NCBI GenBank assembly: GCA_023525715.1
Contig: CM042011.1
Span: 1,873,501-1,937,500, forward strand
DNA length: 64,000 nt
DNA from: Cichorium intybus
Lineage: Eukaryota; Streptophyta; Magnoliopsida; Asterales; Asteraceae
Direction: 5' to 3'
Under the pieces are notes generated by a model that saw nothing but the letters and a program-made list of their open reading frames with translations, was not told the origin of the DNA and searched no databases. The stretch's first letter is position 1. Each line of letters starts with the position of its first letter. Below are positions 61,208 through 64,000 of this stretch, piece after piece. A program made the translations under genes and the position numbers.

Positions 61208-62462
61208 TGGATTTGATTTCCCCGTCATTCAGGTGAGTAAACGTCTTCCATTTACTAATTACTTGGTAACAGTCTCTCAAACTGTTTAGAAGGGCCGATT
61301 ATGGCACCATATATGTGAAGCATTACCGATAATCATAGAGAGTATTAGGGAGCTTTTGAATCAGCAATTTGTATAAGTTTTAATTTTCATTTTACAGTGT
61401 CTTGATTGATATTAAGTAGATTAAAATTGCAGATAAACTCTGGTGTCTGGTTGTAGTCACATTTGAGGTTTTCTTTACTGACGTTTATGTCCATATTGAC
61501 AGCAGTCTTTTTTCTTCTACTACAAATCAAGCGTTCTTAAAGCGGTTATGAAAGTCATTCAACTTTCAGGTTATGTGGGCCTATTCCTGGCCGTTTTTGG
61601 TTATGTCTTCAATGGTCGGTTGGCATTGGGGGGTCTTGTTCCGAACAGGTTTCTTTTCTGTGATGTATATTGTGTATATTGTGTGGTGCTCATCTGTTGG
61701 GAACTAAACCGTCATTTGCTTCGAGTCGGTTCAATTTCTTAAAGGCATTCTTTCTATTAACCTTTCTCAATATTTACTAATTTTCAACATTTGTGTTTGT
61801 AGGTGATTCTTACTGGGAGGTTCTTATTTATTCCTCTAAACACAGACGCAATAGCAGCTTCAAATACAAACCCAGCTGATTATCTTCTTGTACCGCTTGA
61901 AAAAAAATTATCAGAGTATGTGCGTAATCTTGCTTACCTGGACCTCTATATGGTGAGTGAGAGTAATTTTGAGACATCACGACGAGCTGCGTTTTTCGAA
62001 AAGACTGCTGCGACCTACAAAAGAGTGATGGATGCATGCCTGAAACCCCCTGGAACAACTCACACAGGATTTGAGTGTGCTCAAACACTTACTTTTACTA
62101 CTCAAAGAACCATTTGATGATGAATATCAGGTGAATAATCTAACCAAATATACACCTTAAGATGAAAGCTTAAATAAATTATAACATCACGTTACAGGTA
62201 TTTGCATGGTGTGCTCGTATTGCATCTTCACTGACAGTTCGTTCCCTCAAAGAAAACAAAGAAGATCCGTCGTGGGTTGCCAAAATCTATGGTTGGAATG
62301 ATGCTACTCTCTCAACCCTCTTAGCTGCCTTATTAGCTGTAGAAGCTTTTCTGGGATCACTATTGCCAGTAACATCATATGAGAAACACTACTCCAAGTC
62401 ATATTCCATGGCAGACATTCTCAGGACTTCATATTCCATGGCAGACATTCTCTGGTATGCTA

Positions 62463-64000
62463 GTTATTGATATGTTGATTACATTCTGCCTTTTGGTGCA
62501 TCATTTATTTACCACTATTATGGACAAACATATGATGTTGAAAAACCCAAAATTTTGAGTTCATCATATCTCTATTTTGTTGAAATGCACTTCATGGATT
62601 GTTCTTGTTCTTGAATTTTTATTTATTTAATCAAGCTAGTCTACAAGACCGTGGTTGTAATGTAGATAAAATATAGGGTCAAATGCACAAAATAAGAACG
62701 TACTTTCATTAATTTGTTTATTATAGCATCCTACTTTCACTAAAATAAAGTAATATGAAAGACCTACCCAATCCTATGTGATCAAGATACAAACTAGTTT
62801 TCATTGCTACATTGGTCGGGTGAGCAGCTCCTTAATCATCTTTGAAGAACATCGATTAGATTTGGTGAAACCTTATTAGATCTTATGTCTTATGTGTATG
62901 ATAATTTGTCAAACGATTCTTCAAAAGCTGAAAAAAAATTATGTAATTTAAAAAAATGAGATGTATTCTAAGTACAAAATCTATCAAGTTCCCCTCAATG
63001 AAGTTCACAAGTATATTATATATTATATATTAGTGTCTACCTTTTTCTTTTACAATAAAGTGGACTTTTTTATTCTAGTTTTGAGGCAATTACCTCAGGA
63101 TTTTTCACATCGTAGTTTTGTTGCACTTGGTGTTGCGAGTACAGTGGGTTAGCAGTTGTTCCATTTAGAAACTATTATTCATTTTTCAGGGTTTTGGCAT
63201 TGTTTCTTTTTCTTGTTATTATAGTTATTGCAACTTTTGAAGTAGTTGTTGCTGTTCATTGAAAATTAGTTATATAAAGACTAATGTCGAAGTTGAAAAT
63301 AGTTTATCAGAACGTTAAACTAAAAGTAGTATAACTGTTGTAGGATACCCAGAGTACTCCAACATTCCACCTTTTTTCTAAGATTGCCAGAGACTTGTTG
63401 TCATGTTAATTTGCTTTCTGTTATACCTTAATTCTTTTTCTTGTTAATACAACTAGCAAAACCTAGTGTTCGTTTGGTAAATTGAATTTGGCGTGGCTAA
63501 TGTTTTAGTAGGAGATAATTTGAGAGAATTCAAAGAAGTTCACAATTAAAAGCTAATGAGAGACGATTCTGATGGCGATAAGCAACAATGGAGTTGTAAT
63601 TTCCAATTAACAATGCGTTGCTAAGAAAAGAAGCGAAAATGTAAAGGTTCAATACAAATAAGGAAAAGAAAGATACTATGACAAACACATAAATCAGAGT
63701 ACCTTACTATTCTTGCATTTTCCGTATTATATTAAACACAATGATGCTACAACAAACAAATAAATTAAAGTACGTTGCTATGACTTGCAATTCTCCCATT
63801 ATTCTACGCAAACATAATGAAAAAAAAGGAACACAACAACATATTTTAGCGTCAATATCGCCTCTAAATGTTGGTATACTTTGAACCAAGCATCGAATTC
63901 TTCCAAAACCGTAAGTTTCAAATCAGCATTACAATGTCATAATACCAAAAATAGTACGTTGGAAAAACTTCCAAGTACGTTGCTATAATGGAAAAACATT
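62463..64000. other. 3' flank of the nucleoporin block
   Basis: From about 63,160 to the window end it matches about 42,062-43,030. 62,463-63,150 has no counterpart in the first block. A short frame near 63,070-63,152 (LPQDFSHRSFVALGVAST) could be part of an exon but is not assigned. The duplication may extend past the window. Confidence 0.55.

Larger units (their letters stand above)
55547..62462 (+). pseudogene. NDC1: NDC1-like membrane nucleoporin, copy 3, split by a copia element
   Basis: An ATG 49 nt after the NUP35 stop opens RLGVAAVTVRFLLFLLLQSI, then STIVYFLTKTIIFSFAP. Next come a frameshift near 55,690, VHAFVFFQFSLLVFSISLFRTSARR, SPRVKLAYLAFFGL and QYGAVALRGFVLGVFYGLHH (membrane helices). 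The exon is interrupted at HHRRC by the copia element (55,952-61,207) and resumes at 61,208 as GFDFPVIQ with a GT donor at 61,233. Later exons give KVIQLSGYVGLFLAVFGYVF, LICWELNRHLLRV, NLAYLDLYMVSESNFETSRR, AAFFEKTAATYKRV, and VFAWCARIASSLTVRSLKE..LLAVEAFLGSLLP. A frameshift occurs at CLKPP, and a 28-bp tandem duplication (SYSMADIL twice, 62,400-62,455) marks the end. NDC1 anchors the pore in the nuclear envelope. The C-terminal exons are missing. Confidence 0.82.

Overview
This is a piece of a flowering-plant nuclear genome, almost certainly a eudicot. The evidence is spliced genes with GT-AG introns, a plant oxysterol-binding-protein gene, plant-type retrotransposons, and an AT-rich background with long (AT)n arrays. 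An asterid or composite is possible, but that is a weak inference. No tRNA, rRNA, CRISPR or prokaryotic-style feature was seen. The window is mostly a graveyard of nested transposable elements. Only two host genes look intact: a small secreted eight-cysteine (ECA1/prolamin-like) peptide gene at about 7.7 kb and an eight-exon ORP1-type oxysterol-binding protein gene at 13.8-17.9 kb.

Layout. 1-6.6 kb: AT-rich DNA with two Helitron-like 3' ends and a 3.2-kb solo LTR (target duplication AATAC) that splits a FAR1-like remnant. 7.4-8.0 kb: the cysteine-rich peptide gene, with a 171-bp MITE between its TATA box and ATG. 8.8-13.0 kb: a decayed autonomous-type Mutator-like element (DDE transposase, SWIM finger, zinc knuckle) that also holds a GRF-finger remnant. 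13.4-18.0 kb: the ORP gene. 18.8-20.0 kb: a PIF/Harbinger-type element with TTA target duplications. 20.6-24.0 kb: a possible second Mutator-like element with a 132-bp MITE inside it. 24.2-34.1 kb: an Athila/Tat-like LTR retrotransposon with target duplication GTCGT, whose interior is rearranged into a 2.3-kb inverted repeat around an ATHILA ORF1-like frame. 34.8-37.8 kb: an hAT element with an 8-bp target duplication and a broken transposase.

38-43 kb and 54.7-64 kb: two copies of a duplicated block that carries remains of two nucleoporin genes, NUP35 and NDC1, side by side on one strand. The first block contains an additional inverted copy that makes a hairpin. In the second block a Ty1/copia element (55,952-61,207, target duplication TGGAT) sits inside an NDC1 exon. 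Between the blocks lies an 8-kb terminal-inverted-repeat element (44.3-52.3 kb) bounded by (TA)n arrays. It carries four exons of a UBP1-type RNA-binding protein gene, and it was itself invaded by a 5.2-kb LTR element (target duplication GTACA). That LTR element has no gag or pol that I could recognise. Instead it holds an RWP-RK (RKD-like) transcription-factor gene with promoter and introns, antisense to the element. A Mutator-type MITE with a perfect 9-bp target duplication lies at 53.1-54.5 kb.

The features of most biological interest are the NUP35-NDC1 pair (two proteins known to contact each other in the nuclear pore), the antisense RWP-RK cargo, the UBP1 capture, the fold-back retroelement, and a repeated loss of tryptophan codons to stop codons by G-to-A change in several unrelated elements. 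All alignments and differences reported here were made by eye.
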